Positions 12,635 to 23,789 of a stretch of DNA of 64,000 nt are shown here, one piece after another. The stretch covers positions 227,536-291,535 of the forward strand of contig MU405247.1 in assembly GCA_022836615.1 (NCBI GenBank), read 5' to 3'. The DNA comes from Annulohypoxylon bovei var. microspora (lineage: Eukaryota; Ascomycota; Sordariomycetes; Xylariales; Hypoxylaceae). The translations under genes and the position numbers were made by a program. Within the stretch, counting starts at the first letter, position 1. Every line of letters begins with the position of its first letter. The notes under the pieces are model-generated. The model had not been told where the DNA came from. It ran no database searches and saw only the letters and a program-made list of their open reading frames with translations.

Positions 12635-14476
12635 TTTTCTCCTTTTCTAAGAAGTAGTTTCTAAGTTTCTAGTCGTTCGGTAAGATGTTCAACTTAGGAG
12701 CACGATGCCGAATTACGATAGGGGGGTTCAAGGATGTTGAGAATTAGTGATAATACAGTGAGATAGAAAAACAAGCTCAGTTCAGGAGCAAAATTGGCAG
12801 TAGGTGGCAAGGCTGCAGGAGTCTAGGAACTCTGTTGGACTTGGTTGAAAGAACGGCGCCATGATGAGTCTTGAGCAGCGAAATCACTCGGCTTTTGTAG
12901 AATAAATCGTCTTATTACGGATAACTAGCGATAGCTCGAAGTTCTCACGATACATAGTGGTTCAAGAGAAGGAAGATTTGCGCTGATGCTCCCTCCCCCC
13001 TTAGAGTGTAAGTCACGGTATGCATCATGTCAAGTCAGCCCCATACCCACCTCTCACGCTGCCGGTTACCGAATCGGAATTATTATCGGCCAACAGAGCG
13101 GGACGATGATTGACAGCTTAAACCTGGGATATCCTGACTGAGCTGGAGGTTTGTATTTTAGATCTCTCCGTCAGTCTGGGTAGAGGCCCTAGGCCCCGGT
13201 ACGTCTGGGCACAGGTTACGTGCAGACGCCCTCCTGGGTAACCAGCGCCACCTGCAATACCAATGCAGGGACGCTTAACGTCAGTCGTCATGTACCTAGG
13301 ATATAGTATGGACCCCGTTAGTGGATACTTAACTGTAGGGGTAAAGAAGCAACGGGATATGCTAATGCTAGCCCTGGAGGAGAAGGCTCGTAGGGTTCAG
13401 CGTAGAAGAGCCTCCTCGTAGGGCACATAGGGTTGGCTGGGAAAGGAAAGCTAGGGGAGGGCTTCAGCGGCGCCACATATAGCACCAAGAGTCTCAAAGC
13501 AGTATAGTTCTCAGGTGAAGGAAAACAAAGCAGTGCGACTATTCGGATTTAGGGGAAAAGTTAATAGCCAATGGGGGCTCTCCATTGGACATCAGCCACC
13601 GGTCCGGGCGCAGCTGAAGCGGACATGTTTCCCAAATTTCGACACTCTGCACTCGTGGGTAGACCGAAAAAAGAACTTTACAACCTACTTAGATAGCTGC
13701 GCGAACGTGGGATCTACATACATTACCCACATGTCCCTTCATCGGGAAGGGGAAGTCGAAACTGAGGAAAATGAGAGGAAGAAAAATAAAAGTAAATAAT
13801 AGAAAAAGAAAATGAAGAATTGTTGTTCCGATTCCTCAATTGATCATCATACCTTGTTTATCCCACGTTCTTCGAGCCCTTGTTGGCCAGTTTGGGTAAC
13901 CCCCAAATTCCCAATCTCCTATGAAGTATCACGGTCGTTTAGATCGGGAAATTTTTGAGGCATGTAAGTCTTGTGGCTGGCTCTTACGACACTCACAGTC
14001 CCAACACGCCGGTTGAGATAGATGATGAGCACGCGCCCGAGATATCTGTTAGTATGGTACAACAGTTGACCTGCTTATGCTGCTGCATGCTGATACGTCA
14101 CATCTCAGGGCTGCATTTACAAGATGTGGTTCTTGATGACAATTATTCACCGCTTTGGGGCTATATGACCCCCTGGATCGTCCATCTCGCCACCACCTGA
14201 ATGATCGGATTTCCTTATAAGCATCTTCAGCTATACCTGCTTTAGGGTACGCTTAGACGCGTATGTGCTTTGTATGCTTTCCATTATCGAAAGTACGGAT
14301 CGGAATGATGATCCAAGGTCCCGTTTCATGAAGGATCTAGACTAGTGACACGCGCGGAGACATAGATATAGCATGAACCCATGTTTCCACAATGAAACTA
14401 ATGTTGCTATAGTCAGCGTCAAACGAATCAGCTACGCTGATCAAGAACCAGCCTTACGCCACGACCGCCTCATCCG
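12635..14476. other. intergenic spacer
   Basis: About 1.8 kb between the start of the unrecognised four-exon gene and the stop of the proteasome gene. Plus-strand open frames at 13515-13799 and 13955-14200 have no motifs, and the second does not begin with ATG; I do not call them. The segment near 13360-13450 is purine-rich. No RNA gene or repeat family was recognised. Confidence 0.5.
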
Positions 14477-15634
14477 CTAATCTTTCTCAGCGATGGCCTG
14501 TAATCTTTCATCGATCTCATCTTCCGTCAATGTTCTGAAGAAGGGATCTGTCCCCTCCTTACCGTCCGCTCGGGGGCCTCCAACGATTCCGATCTCAATC
14601 TCACCCTTCTTGAAATCCATGCTGAGGACCGTGCTCAATGTAGTAATCGCTAACTCCACAACATCTTCCCATGTGCCTTCTGCATGATCCTTGTTTTTGA
14701 GCTTTTTCTCTAGGTGATTAAGCGCCTCTTGCTGCTTCGGTCCCGCGGCAGTTCCCTTGTACCCCACGTAGTATCCTGCCGGATCACATTTGTAAAGTTG
14801 TGGGCCGAATTCCGAGTCTAATGATATAAGCGTCGTCGCCACACCGTAGGGACGCATGTACGCCTATCAGAATATGGTCAGCTTTGTATTTACCGAACCT
14901 TACCACGGTTGGCAGAGTCTTACCTTCTGAGTGTAGACCTGACTAATGTTGGCCAGCCTCTTAGCGAGGGCGTCGCATGGCATTTCGTATCCGTAGTTGT
15001 ATCGGAACTCCGCAGCCTCGCCCTGGGCGCGCTGAGCAAACGCCCGAGCGTCCGCGATAGATCCGGTCATAACACAACCAACGGACGGGGAAATCTGGAA
15101 GATGTGGGAGACAGACGAAGGATCGATCAACTTGTCCTATTGATTACCATCATCATTAGCCTCAGCGCCGAAATTCGGTCATTCGGTCATTCGACCATTC
15201 GACCATTCGGCCTTCACCGCAACTGAGCAGAAGCTGAAATCACGTACAGGAACCTTCTTCTGGGAAAGGACCACGGCGCAATCCTTGCCTCGGACCCCAA
15301 TGGACATTATGTTGGCAGCGGTGATCGCCTTGAATGCATATTCTGGATAAAGAAAAAGTAGTCGTCAGCAAACTAAAGATTTTCCCCCATGTTGCATTTG
15401 CTTTTTGCCTCCACGTCCCACGAATTCTCAGGTGCTTATGGCTTTTGAAAGCGACGACTTGGGAATATGGGTGTCATGAGAACATACCGACTTGGTAAAG
15501 TCTTCCTTGCTCGGAGAAGATGGTGATATGTCGGTCAAAACCCGCGCTACCTGTCATAAAGCATATGAAGTTAGATCAGAACGAGGAATTCAGCTGCGAA
15601 GAAGCAAGGGAGCGTCGAACGAACCTCCCGACAT
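14477..15634 (-). CDS. SCL1: 20S proteasome subunit alpha1 (Scl1/PSMA6 type)
   Basis: Five exons on the minus strand: 15634-15625, 15550-15488, 15342-15248, 15136-14924 and 14863-14477. They sum to 768 nt, or 255 aa, the normal size for the family. The N-terminus has the alpha-subunit signature GFDRHITIFSEQGRLYQVEY, followed by KAITAANIMSIGVRG and the conserved VLSQKKVPDKLIDPSSVSH. The C-terminal half has RPYGVATTLI, the Pro-Tyr-Gly block typical of alpha rings, then CDPAGYYVGYKGTAAG and an acidic end. The subunit forms part of the outer ring of the 20S core, which gates entry to the proteolytic chamber in the cytosol and nucleus; alpha subunits have no active-site threonine. The first exon is only 10 nt, and intron 3 holds a short tandem repeat. 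Confidence 0.96.
15173..15212. repeat. five 8-nt tandem units inside a proteasome-gene intron
   Basis: Five consecutive 8-nt units of the form ATTCGGTC, ATTCGACC or ATTCGGCC lie within the third intron of the proteasome alpha1 gene. They sit between the donor at 15247 and the acceptor at 15137 and inflate that intron to 111 nt, larger than its neighbours. Confidence 0.85.
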
Positions 15635-16460
15635 GGTGAAGGATTGTTAGTGGTGAAATCTGGTGGTAGTATTTGTCGGTATTGATTATTTGAAAATCGG
15701 AATCGGAATCGGAATGAGAATGCGGCTTTTTCTTTTGAAGAGTAGAAGTTCGGTAAGGTGATCGGTAAAGTCGAAGGAGTGAGGTTGAACGGAAGCAGCA
15801 AGTTCAGAAGTTCAGCAGTTCAGCCCTGCTATTAGCCCTAGAAGCTCTGACGTGCCAGGTTGGAGCCTTGGGGGATGGCAGCAACGAAGCTATGACCCTA
15901 GGCCAGCAGGTACCTTCCGAGCTTGCCTAAGCTCGGACCCTATTTTTTTACGGATATTATTTAAACCGGACTTGAAGTGGACCATCACCTTTGCACCTTC
16001 ATCTGAACCGTGGAACTGCAAGCTTATCAAATTCTTATCATAGGTAGTACGATAAGATAAAGATTTCTGTCCAACCAGTCAATCTGAGATCTCATATTCG
16101 TCAATCCATGTCGAACAAATTCCCAATTCTCCACTGAAAAGTGTGAAATGTGAAGACTTCACCAAATTTTCATTGGCGGTAATTCCAAGAATCCAACATA
16201 TATGACCTAGGCTAGTACACTTACGTTGCCAGTCTTACATCTAAGAAGGCAAATTCTTGAAATTCAGCCACGATCTATACCGTTATTGTAGGGCTTGAGA
16301 CAGTCAGAGGCACGCACGTGGATATCCTACAGGTAGCATCTCGATCTGCCGTTACTAGTTGCTCGTGGTGGTAGCAGTGGTCACACCTCCTAGCATCATT
16401 CCTGTATTGCTATCTCTCGCCCTTGCTGACTTACTAACTTTGCCTCTATCTTCTTCATCA
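15635..16460. other. divergent promoter region between proteasome alpha1 and WKF-domain genes
   Basis: The two genes are transcribed away from this 0.8-kb stretch. Near 15694-15720 there are three to four GGAATC-type tandem units close to the proteasome start. Closer to 16460 the sequence is C/T-rich, as usual for fungal 5' leaders. An open frame runs into the WKF gene from a TTG at 16359, but the first ATG is at 16461. Confidence 0.55.
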
Positions 16461-17792
16461 ATGTCTTCCATTCTCTCCACTGGGGACGCGCCAGCGCAGC
16501 GAGTTCCAGCATGGAAACGATTGGGTCTCAAGCTTAAACCTGCATCTGAGGACCCGAACCAAAATCAGAACGCTACCCTACCTACAAGTACAGCCGCTGC
16601 GCCGGTGCCCAACCATCGTCGGGAAAATCTTGCCGGCCCTGTCAACACCAATGCTAAGAGAAAATCTTCTGGCGTTCCTGCATTAGACCATTCCGCCAAA
16701 AAGGCCAAGCGAGACGTTCCTCAAACTCAATTTTCTTCCACTCAGACACCAAAGAAGCCTAAGTCTGTCTCATTCGCCTCTCAGCTTACCCAAGACAAGA
16801 GGTCTCCGGCGACAACCCCCGCAACACCAACGGCAAACGGCACCAAAGTCACAAACAAGCGAAAAGCAACTCCCGCTGCTAAGAAGACTGCCCCGGCCCC
16901 TACACAACCACCCAAGAAGCAGGCCCCTGTTAACTTAGAGCCGGCACTCGCATACTTGCGGCAGTGGCACACATCCAAGGACACCTGGAAGTTCAACAAG
17001 AACCATCAGACTAAGCTACTGGAGCAGGTCTTCGCTGAGGAAACTACTATCCCAGCGGCCGATATTCACATATTCTACGAATATATCCAGGGCTTAAAAG
17101 GAGCTGTCAGGTCGAGACTCAAGGAGCTTGCATCTGGTATCAAGGCACAGGATATGGAGCAGGGGAAGGAGGGCTTCCCTGCCTCTAGCAAGGAAGTGGC
17201 CGACAGAAGGCAGAAAGAGTATCAAGAGGTCATCGCAGCCTTTCTGAGCCAGCAGAGGACACCTAGGAAGCGGCGTTTCGAGGAAGTGGATTATGTGCTC
17301 CGGACTTCTGACATAGAGATGCAACGCCGAGTTGTTAAGCGAATGCGCTGCGAGAATGTGCTGGATGAACTATCTGATACCGAAACCGAGGCGGCGTCTA
17401 CTACAACTACTACTACGACTACTAGTTCAACTGAGAAGGGAAGCACCGGGGACTACGAGCGTGCTACGAGCGAAGATGCAACGGCTGAAACCGAAGGTGT
17501 TCGACGCCTTAGATTAAACGACGACGGTCTCCCACAGAGGGTCAAGCGGAAGAGAAAGGTGCGGACCGCGGTCGTCGAAGATGCTACCAGTTCAGAGTCC
17601 GATTCCGAGTCTGAAAGCGGATCAGGTTCGGACTCGGGATCGAGCAATAGCAGTTCATCTGATGATTCAGAAGACGAAGGAGTGCAACCACAAGCTCGTG
17701 CCAATGAAGCCGAGACGTCTTCCAGCAGCTCTTCCTCGTCTGAAGCTTCAGGAGCGGATTCAGATTCCGACAACGACGACGAAGATGATTGA
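16461..17792 (+). CDS. WKF-domain protein (C7orf50-like), basic/acidic low-complexity tail
   Basis: A single exon of 443 aa. The first ATG of the frame is at 16461 (MSSILSTGD); upstream codons in frame begin only at TTG. Residues 1-155 are basic and Pro/Ala/Lys-rich (VPAWKRLGLKLK, then KKAKR and NKRKATPAAKK), which looks like a nuclear or nucleolar targeting region. Residues about 160-245 match the WKF domain: LEPALAYLRQWHTSKDTWKF, then NKNHQTKLLEQVF. A second helical block contains FEEVDYVLRTSDIEMQRRVV. The tail holds a Thr run coded by ACT/ACG repeats (about 17397-17425) and long Ser/Asp/Glu tracts. Human and fungal relatives are nucleolar, and a ribosome-biogenesis role is likely but inferred. 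Homology of the WKF core is clear. Confidence 0.88.
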   Translation: MSSILSTGDAPAQRVPAWKRLGLKLKPASEDPNQNQNATLPTSTAAAPVPNHRRENLAGPVNTNAKRKSSGVPALDHSAKKAKRDVPQTQFSSTQTPKKPKSVSFASQLTQDKRSPATTPATPTANGTKVTNKRKATPAAKKTAPAPTQPPKKQAPVNLEPALAYLRQWHTSKDTWKFNKNHQTKLLEQVFAEETTIPAADIHIFYEYIQGLKGAVRSRLKELASGIKAQDMEQGKEGFPASSKEVADRRQKEYQEVIAAFLSQQRTPRKRRFEEVDYVLRTSDIEMQRRVVKRMRCENVLDELSDTETEAASTTTTTTTTSSTEKGSTGDYERATSEDATAETEGVRRLRLNDDGLPQRVKRKRKVRTAVVEDATSSESDSESESGSGSDSGSSNSSSSDDSEDEGVQPQARANEAETSSSSSSSSEASGADSDSDNDDEDD

Positions 17793-18315
17793 TTGGAGCA
17801 CTACGCACAACGCGATGTGTATTTTCACTACTAATAATGGATATGCCGGACACACATAGGATACCCAATTCCTTACGACAAACCCATGTTGTTGGAATAG
17901 AGCAAACTGCCAAAAGTTAATATGGACCAAAATGTTACTGTTTCCATAATTCCCTAATTATTTCAATGCCATTGACTCTTGCCTGATCGTGACAACCTGC
18001 CCGCGAATGAAATGCAATATAGACGATGACCATGCGTCTGATGCAGCCAAAAGGAGAAAAAAAAAGCAAACCCTTCAAAAAACGCCACATGCCGTATATA
18101 CTGCATACTGCATACCCATAAACGGAGAAAACCGCAGTACCATCCCCTGGCCGAGACCGTCACCGAACAAAATAATTGGTGTTTTGGCTACCTCCTGCAG
18201 GGCGTTTCTAGGGCGTTTCCATGGACGGAAATCCCGCGATGAAGTTCTAAGCCCCATCCATTCCGTCATCAAATCATTCATCTTAATACCTTAAACTACC
18301 CTAAATTGCTTTTTC
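17793..18315. other. convergent 3' region
   Basis: About 0.5 kb between the stops of the WKF-domain gene (+) and the claudin-like gene (-). Overlapping short frames on both strands have no motifs. It is AT-rich with A-runs near 18058-18065 and fits paired 3' UTRs. Confidence 0.5.
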
Positions 18316-19260
18316 TTAGGCGTCGTTTGGGTCTTCCAGATATTCGTAGTCGTCTTCCGGCGGCAATAACCACGCGGAGGCGGCCAGACTTGCGGCAATC
18401 AAGACGGAGACCGTCGCACTGACGGTGCACAGGATCCAAGACCAATCCAGGGACCAGCCGGGAATGACGAATTGAGAATCGGTGTCGAAGAGGTAGGCCT
18501 GTTGCACAACGTTAAAAACCCCCGCGGTATAATAGAACTATCCGTTTAGATGATACGTACTACGATGCCCATACTCGCGAACTCGACGGCGGCGTCGGCG
18601 ATCAGGAAGCAGCCGATCAGCTTCCAGCCGGTCTCGCGCTTGTACTTGCCGCCGGCCATGACGACGAGGAAGGTGATCAGGGTCGCGAGCTCGACGATGG
18701 TGGCGAACGAGATGAGAAAGCCGCTGCTGCGCCACATGGAGCAGAAGAACTGGTCGTCGCGACAGTCATCGTCGTTAGGGAAGGGCCGGCACGACGGGTC
18801 GTCCACCGACGAACAACTCTTATGAAGCCCGATGTACTTGGTGAAGGTCGAGCCCGTGTCGGCTGTGACTGAGTACGAGACCCAGTGGGGCGTCAGGATA
18901 GAGACTATCGTCAAAACGGTGGCTATTGTGGGGAGAGGCTAGCGTTAGCATTACTGCACCTCCGCACTTGGAATAGCTATGCCATCCTTTATATGTGTAT
19001 GGTTGGAATAGGAACAATTTGAGCACTGCTTCAGCTCAAATAATTCCCATCAAACACGGGCAGACATATTTATCCTATATTTATCATTGACATAGGGATT
19101 TGCTATCATGAAGCGAAGAGGGAGGGGTTGAGTGATGGGTGCCCAGTGCATCAGTTTGCTTCTGCCTGGATGCCTTGTGGGACGACGATAAGGAGACAAA
19201 CAATGACGTACTTAAGACAAAGACGCTGAGGGCGACGCTGTAGACTATCGGTCGCGTCAT
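18316..19260 (-). CDS. claudin-like four-span membrane protein
   Basis: Three exons, 19260-19212, 18922-18561 and 18498-18316, give 197 aa. Splice signals are GTACGT...AATAG and GTACGT...AACAG, and the frame is kept. There are four hydrophobic spans: residues about 5-27 (an N-terminal span ending in SILTPHW), about 85-108 (GFLISFATIVELATLITFLV), about 117-138 (WKLIGCFLIADAAVEFAS) and about 158-183. The first outer loop has the W...GLxxxC...C pattern of the PMP22/claudin/Sur7-PalI superfamily (HWVSYS, GLHKSC, then CRDDQFFCSMWRSSGF). The C-terminus is acidic (PPEDDYEYLEDPNDA). Fungal members sit in the plasma membrane or eisosome-like patches or act in pH sensing. Which branch this one belongs to cannot be settled by eye. 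Intron 1 is large for this genome, about 290 nt. Confidence 0.82.
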
Positions 19261-22200
19261 GGCGTCTTTCGAATTCGGAAAGAGGAGGAGGGAAAAAAAA
19301 GGAAAAAGAAAGGCAGGAAGATCGAATTCCTGTCCTTCAACTATCTGTCCCCTTTTGAAGACAATTTAGAAAGTCGTTTGGTCATAGATATCAGGTTCTT
19401 GAAACAGCGATTCGGAAGGATGCGTTGGGTTTTGGGAGGACAGCACACTTTTCATTGTGAATGGGATGTCGAGGTCCATAATTGATCAGTGCACTTTCGA
19501 TGCAGATCATGTGGCTGGCACAACTTATTGGCGTCACTACGATCCGTATCGGGTCCTACGCAAGGATCGCAATTGCTTGGTTGAGTTGTACATAAGCTTT
19601 TATGTGGTCCGTGCTCAAGGAGGGACCTCCACAGCCAAACAGCTTAGCATAGCTTATCTTATCTCTTCTCTTCACTTTTCACTTTATGTACACACTCTCC
19701 AACTCCTCGGAAGCTTCTGCAAAGCATTTACGAGCACAGCACACCGCGTTTTCGTTTTAGACGATCTACACAAGGTCCTTTATCTTGCTTGTGTTCCTAC
19801 GATGCATAGTGTTATTCGAAGGAGTGCTAGCATCCCACCACCTTCTCACCATCCCTTATTACCTACTGAAACCTAAGACATCAAGTCTCCATATTACGCT
19901 TACAAGCGCTTCAACAAGAGAGTGTCTTTTCCGTGTTTGCCGCTGACCCTGCATCCTATTGTGTTTAGATGCAGCATACCTGCAGATCGGTTCTGCGTGA
20001 AGGTTACGGTATTGAAACCCTACACAAAATAGCCACGTTTTAGACCGTCAATCTTTAAGACTCGAACATCAAAGCCTTTAAAGGTTTCGTCTCTTATTTG
20101 GGACAGTTATCTCTTGGGGTTAAATAAGCGGTATACACCCTTGTCAAGATTATTTTTCAACCCGGAGAACACCAATAGTGGCCTCTCGATGGAGGGCGTG
20201 GCAAGCTTGGAATGCCGCTTTTACTCAATCTCTTCCGGGATTAGTCACGTGCTCTGGGCAGCCAGATTCATGATGTTCATGAACGGATATGTGAAGAAAA
20301 CGGAGCTCGAGAGGAAACGGTAATACAACCTGAGTCAATGTGGCTTATTATTAGAAAGACAGAAATGGCCATTCTGTCATCATTTTCCCTGGTTTATTCT
20401 GCTTTGAACTGATTCAAGTGATCTTTGATACCACCACTAGCATTTCCGAGGCTGTCATAGACTTCCCCCCTATCCATTATTTTATGGCAAAGTGCCTACT
20501 CCTGCAATAATATTAGGATTCTAAACGAAAACTTATATCAACCCTGAAGTTTCCTTTTTGTTCTCTTCACGGATCAAAAAAATCTTATTAGCATTCAACT
20601 CGCGATAAGATATCTACGAAGTACCCTTTTGATTTGCTACAACACCTTTCCCAGGGTCATCTATAAAGTCACATTAGAAATGAGTATAGCCAAACCTCCG
20701 AAGAACGACACAATGGCTCTTCCGATATTTATCTGTGCTTAAGTTGGTGGCGAAGTTGTGAACTCGGTGTTTTGCTAACAGCCAACCATTTCATATAGGT
20801 TCATGATTGTCTAGAAGAAAGACGACCCAATACCGAGTGAGTTGTTTCTTGATAATCTCGAATAAGCCACCATCTACAACATTACCAATGTCACCAAGAA
20901 GAGCCAGTCAGAGCGTCGTCTGTTTGATAGCGAAGCCATATGACTGGTGTGTTTCAACGTGTAAGTCAGACACAGTCTGGAATGTGACGGGAGACATGCT
21001 GGAATATAGCGGTATATAAATGAGACTTGGAGAGAAGGGCGAATTACGCTCACATCTACGAGAAGCCCTAAGACCGGGTATATAATGTTTTAGCTAAGAT
21101 AACACTCGAGATCGAGAAGGACGATGAGATTGATATTTTCCTCGGGGTGAAGAATTGATTCGAGGCATTGCTTCTAACAATTCATATACCCCCAAAGACC
21201 CCAACTCCGCCGCACTTGATCGAATAGAACCACCAATAGACTTTAGGATTCTTTACTCATCAACTAACTCTCAATCATTTAGGCATGTCGTTCATTTTCA
21301 GGATATAATTCGTTGACGCACGTTCTCCTTCGGCCCCTATAAACAAATCTAGCAAGTTACCGGCGTATTACGTGGAGTCATCCGTATATGGAGGAATTGT
21401 GCATTTCATTCCACTATTCTATGATGACTAAGACTAAGATCTAGCTAAAAGCGGCGTCTCGATCTCGACAGTTGATAGAGCTACCTAAAAGGGGATCACT
21501 TAGAAGCTATAATGGCTGAATCCCCACAGCACATGCTAAAGCATAGAGCAACCAACTTCTGCTCTGAATACTACCTACCTAGCGTGGATAGGTTAAGAGC
21601 AGTAGGTTAGCAAATATATTATCTAGGAACCTAGCTCTGGCGGCATAGTGCGGATCTATAGCCAAGGTTCCTAGGTCTAGTTGAAGGAATCTATCTTATG
21701 CGGGTCATCTCACATGAAAAAGATATCACTGGATTCCGCATCGTTCATCCGCCGCAATCGGCGTTAAGACGAACGCATTGTCTGAAGCTGAAACATCGAT
21801 AACTATAACGCCAAAGCTTCAAGGTTCGCGGTCCTATCCGGACGGATAGGCATGTAAGGGCGAGGAGCACGCAAGATCTGATCCCTTACACGTCAATCTT
21901 TAGTTATCCTTAGCTGCATGAATCTCGGCCTGTACCTATCCGCATTCGGTCATGATTCATCAGATAATCAAGATAATCGGCCCTCCTCACAGGCATCAAC
22001 CCTATAGCTAGCTTCGGCTTTCGCGGTCCGTCCGGAATATGTTATCTTTTTGATTTGTAAATACTATGTAGTTACTTCTTCTCATTTACTTTTCTCCTCG
22101 AGATTTCTGGATTCTGGTACTTTTCTCCAGATCGCTAGAAGACCAGCTCTGCCTGAGAAGCCAACTTGGCCCTGGAGGTCGCGGTATCTGGTCCGTCCCG

Positions 22201-22484
22201 GAACTAACTAAAAAAGCCACTCTGGGTCTAAATATATTAAACCGCCATTTAGACAAATTTTGAAGGAGATCTAAGGCGCTCTAATTACCTCCCCTCTAAA
22301 AGTAACTGTCGCTGTCATCGTCATGGACGACTGAACTCGTTTTTGCGGTCCTGTGCTATGAGCACCCTGGAGTCTTCGAATCGAACGCTTTCGTGTGTAA
22401 AGGTGAAGGGATTGCAGTTAACATCTTCGGCGATTCCTAACCTCGTTACTTCAGCCGCCGCTTATCGGCGCAGGATACTGGTAT
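19261..22484. other. long intergenic spacer
   Basis: About 3.2 kb of mostly AT-rich sequence between two divergently transcribed genes. The 139-codon frame at 19457-19876 begins with GTG and has no family resemblance. At 21833-21850 there is an 18-bp near-perfect palindrome (8-bp arms with a 2-nt centre) about 630 bp upstream of the SIS-protein start. From 22100 to 22320 the sequence resembles degraded coding or repeat material, but I could not identify it. Confidence 0.45.
21833..21850. promoter_or_regulatory. 18-bp palindrome with CCG/CGG half sites
   Basis: CCTATCCG and CGGATAGG flank a two-base centre. Everted CCG-CGG half sites are one arrangement bound by Zn2Cys6 fungal transcription factors. 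It lies in a plausible upstream region of the SIS-domain gene. A regulatory role is speculative; the palindrome itself is directly visible. Confidence 0.3.
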
Positions 22485-23789
22485 ATGACAATGGTTGAGC
22501 ATCACCATCACCCCGTCCATAATAGCGAAGTCTATCTGTTAGGATTGACGCCGCGCCCTACCGTTCCACCTCCATCTCCGCCGTCTCCATCAATACCGAC
22601 GGAAGCCGAACCAGGCACCGCCATCGAAGAGCTCTGCCTAGACGACGTCGAGAGCCTCGAGGACCCCCCGGAGGCGGACTCGCTTACAAAACAAAGGCTT
22701 TCGGGTGCCGTTCATGTGCTAAACACCGAAGCGACCGCTCTGCGGAGCCTCACCCATCTATACAGGACCGACGCCACGGCCGCGCAGGGCTTCGACGCCG
22801 CGGTCGGCGCCATAACGCGGCACAAGGGCGAACGGGGCAGCAAGCTGGTGGTGTGCGGCGTGGGGAAGTCAGGCCACATCGCGAAGAAGCTCGTCGCGAC
22901 CTTCAACAGCCTCGGCGTGCACGCGACGTTCCTGCACCCCACCGAGGCGCTGCACGGCGACCTCGGCAAGATCGGGAAGCACGACACCGTGCTGTTCATC
23001 ACCTTCTCCGGCAAGACCGCCGAGCTGCTCGCGCTGCTGCCGCACCTCGACCCCGCGCTGCCCGTCGTCGTGCTGACCTCGCACACGCAGCCCGACCAGT
23101 GCGAGCTCATCGTCCGCCGCCGGCGCCGCCCCGACGCCGACCCTGACACCACCATCCTGCTACCGGCGCCCATCCCCGAGCCCGAGACCGTGTCTTTCGG
23201 CGTCTCGGCCCCCACGACCTCGACGACCGCGGCCCTGGCCCTGGGCGACGCCCTCGCCGTCGTCGCCGCCCACGAGCTACACCCCGCCGCCGTGCCTTCC
23301 GTCTTCGCCCGCAACCACCCCGGCGGCGCCATCGGCCAGGCCGCCCGCAAGCCCCGCCTGCTGCGCGACCTCGCCGTCCCGCTCGCCGACATCCCCGTCT
23401 GGGCCCCCCTCCCAAACAACCCTACCCCGGACGCGAGCGCAAACGACGGTCCTTGCGGCGCGGATGTCCTGAAGCTGGGCTACGACTCGCGCTCCGGCTG
23501 GGCGCGCGTCGGCGACGCGCTGGCCTCGCCTGGTCGTGTCAAGAGACTGGATACCGCGCATATGGCGTGGCCGGTCGCGGCGATCCCGGATTTGCTGGTT
23601 GAGCGCGGCGAGTGGATTAGCATACGTGCTGATACGCGCATTAGCCAGGCTGCGGAGTGGTTGAGGGAGCCGCTGAGGGCGCCTGATTATGGGGGTGGCG
23701 AGGCCGCGTGTAAGGAGGACTCGATACTGGCGGTTATGGAGGACGGCGAGGTTGTGGGTGTTTTGGAGGCGGGGCGGCTGTTGGGGTAG
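22485..23789 (+). CDS. KpsF/GutQ-like SIS-domain sugar-phosphate isomerase homologue
   Basis: A single exon of 434 aa from ATG 22485. After a Pro-rich N-terminus, residues about 65-300 form a SIS domain with the hallmarks of arabinose-5-phosphate isomerases: LVVCGVGKSGHIAKKLVATF, then FLHPTEALHGDLGKIGKHD, then FITFSGKTAELLALLP, and FARNHPGGAIGQ near the end. Bacterial KpsF/KdsD proteins carry two CBS domains after this. Here residues about 300-434 keep only a degenerate version (WISIRADTRISQAAEWL; ILAVMEDGEVVGVLEAGRLL). In bacteria the enzyme interconverts ribulose-5-P and arabinose-5-P for Kdo synthesis; fungi do not make Kdo, so the substrate here is unknown. GC content is very high in the middle of the gene and lower at both ends. 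Ancient transfer from bacteria is a reasonable but untested idea. Confidence 0.88.
   Translation: MTMVEHHHHPVHNSEVYLLGLTPRPTVPPPSPPSPSIPTEAEPGTAIEELCLDDVESLEDPPEADSLTKQRLSGAVHVLNTEATALRSLTHLYRTDATAAQGFDAAVGAITRHKGERGSKLVVCGVGKSGHIAKKLVATFNSLGVHATFLHPTEALHGDLGKIGKHDTVLFITFSGKTAELLALLPHLDPALPVVVLTSHTQPDQCELIVRRRRRPDADPDTTILLPAPIPEPETVSFGVSAPTTSTTAALALGDALAVVAAHELHPAAVPSVFARNHPGGAIGQAARKPRLLRDLAVPLADIPVWAPLPNNPTPDASANDGPCGADVLKLGYDSRSGWARVGDALASPGRVKRLDTAHMAWPVAAIPDLLVERGEWISIRADTRISQAAEWLREPLRAPDYGGGEAACKEDSILAVMEDGEVVGVLEAGRLLG

Noticed and set aside
19457..19876. 139-codon plus-strand frame
   Set aside because: Begins at GTG and has no motif or splice structure.
22712..23419. 235-codon minus-strand frame opposite the SIS gene
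   Set aside because: Antisense shadow of a conserved SIS domain.
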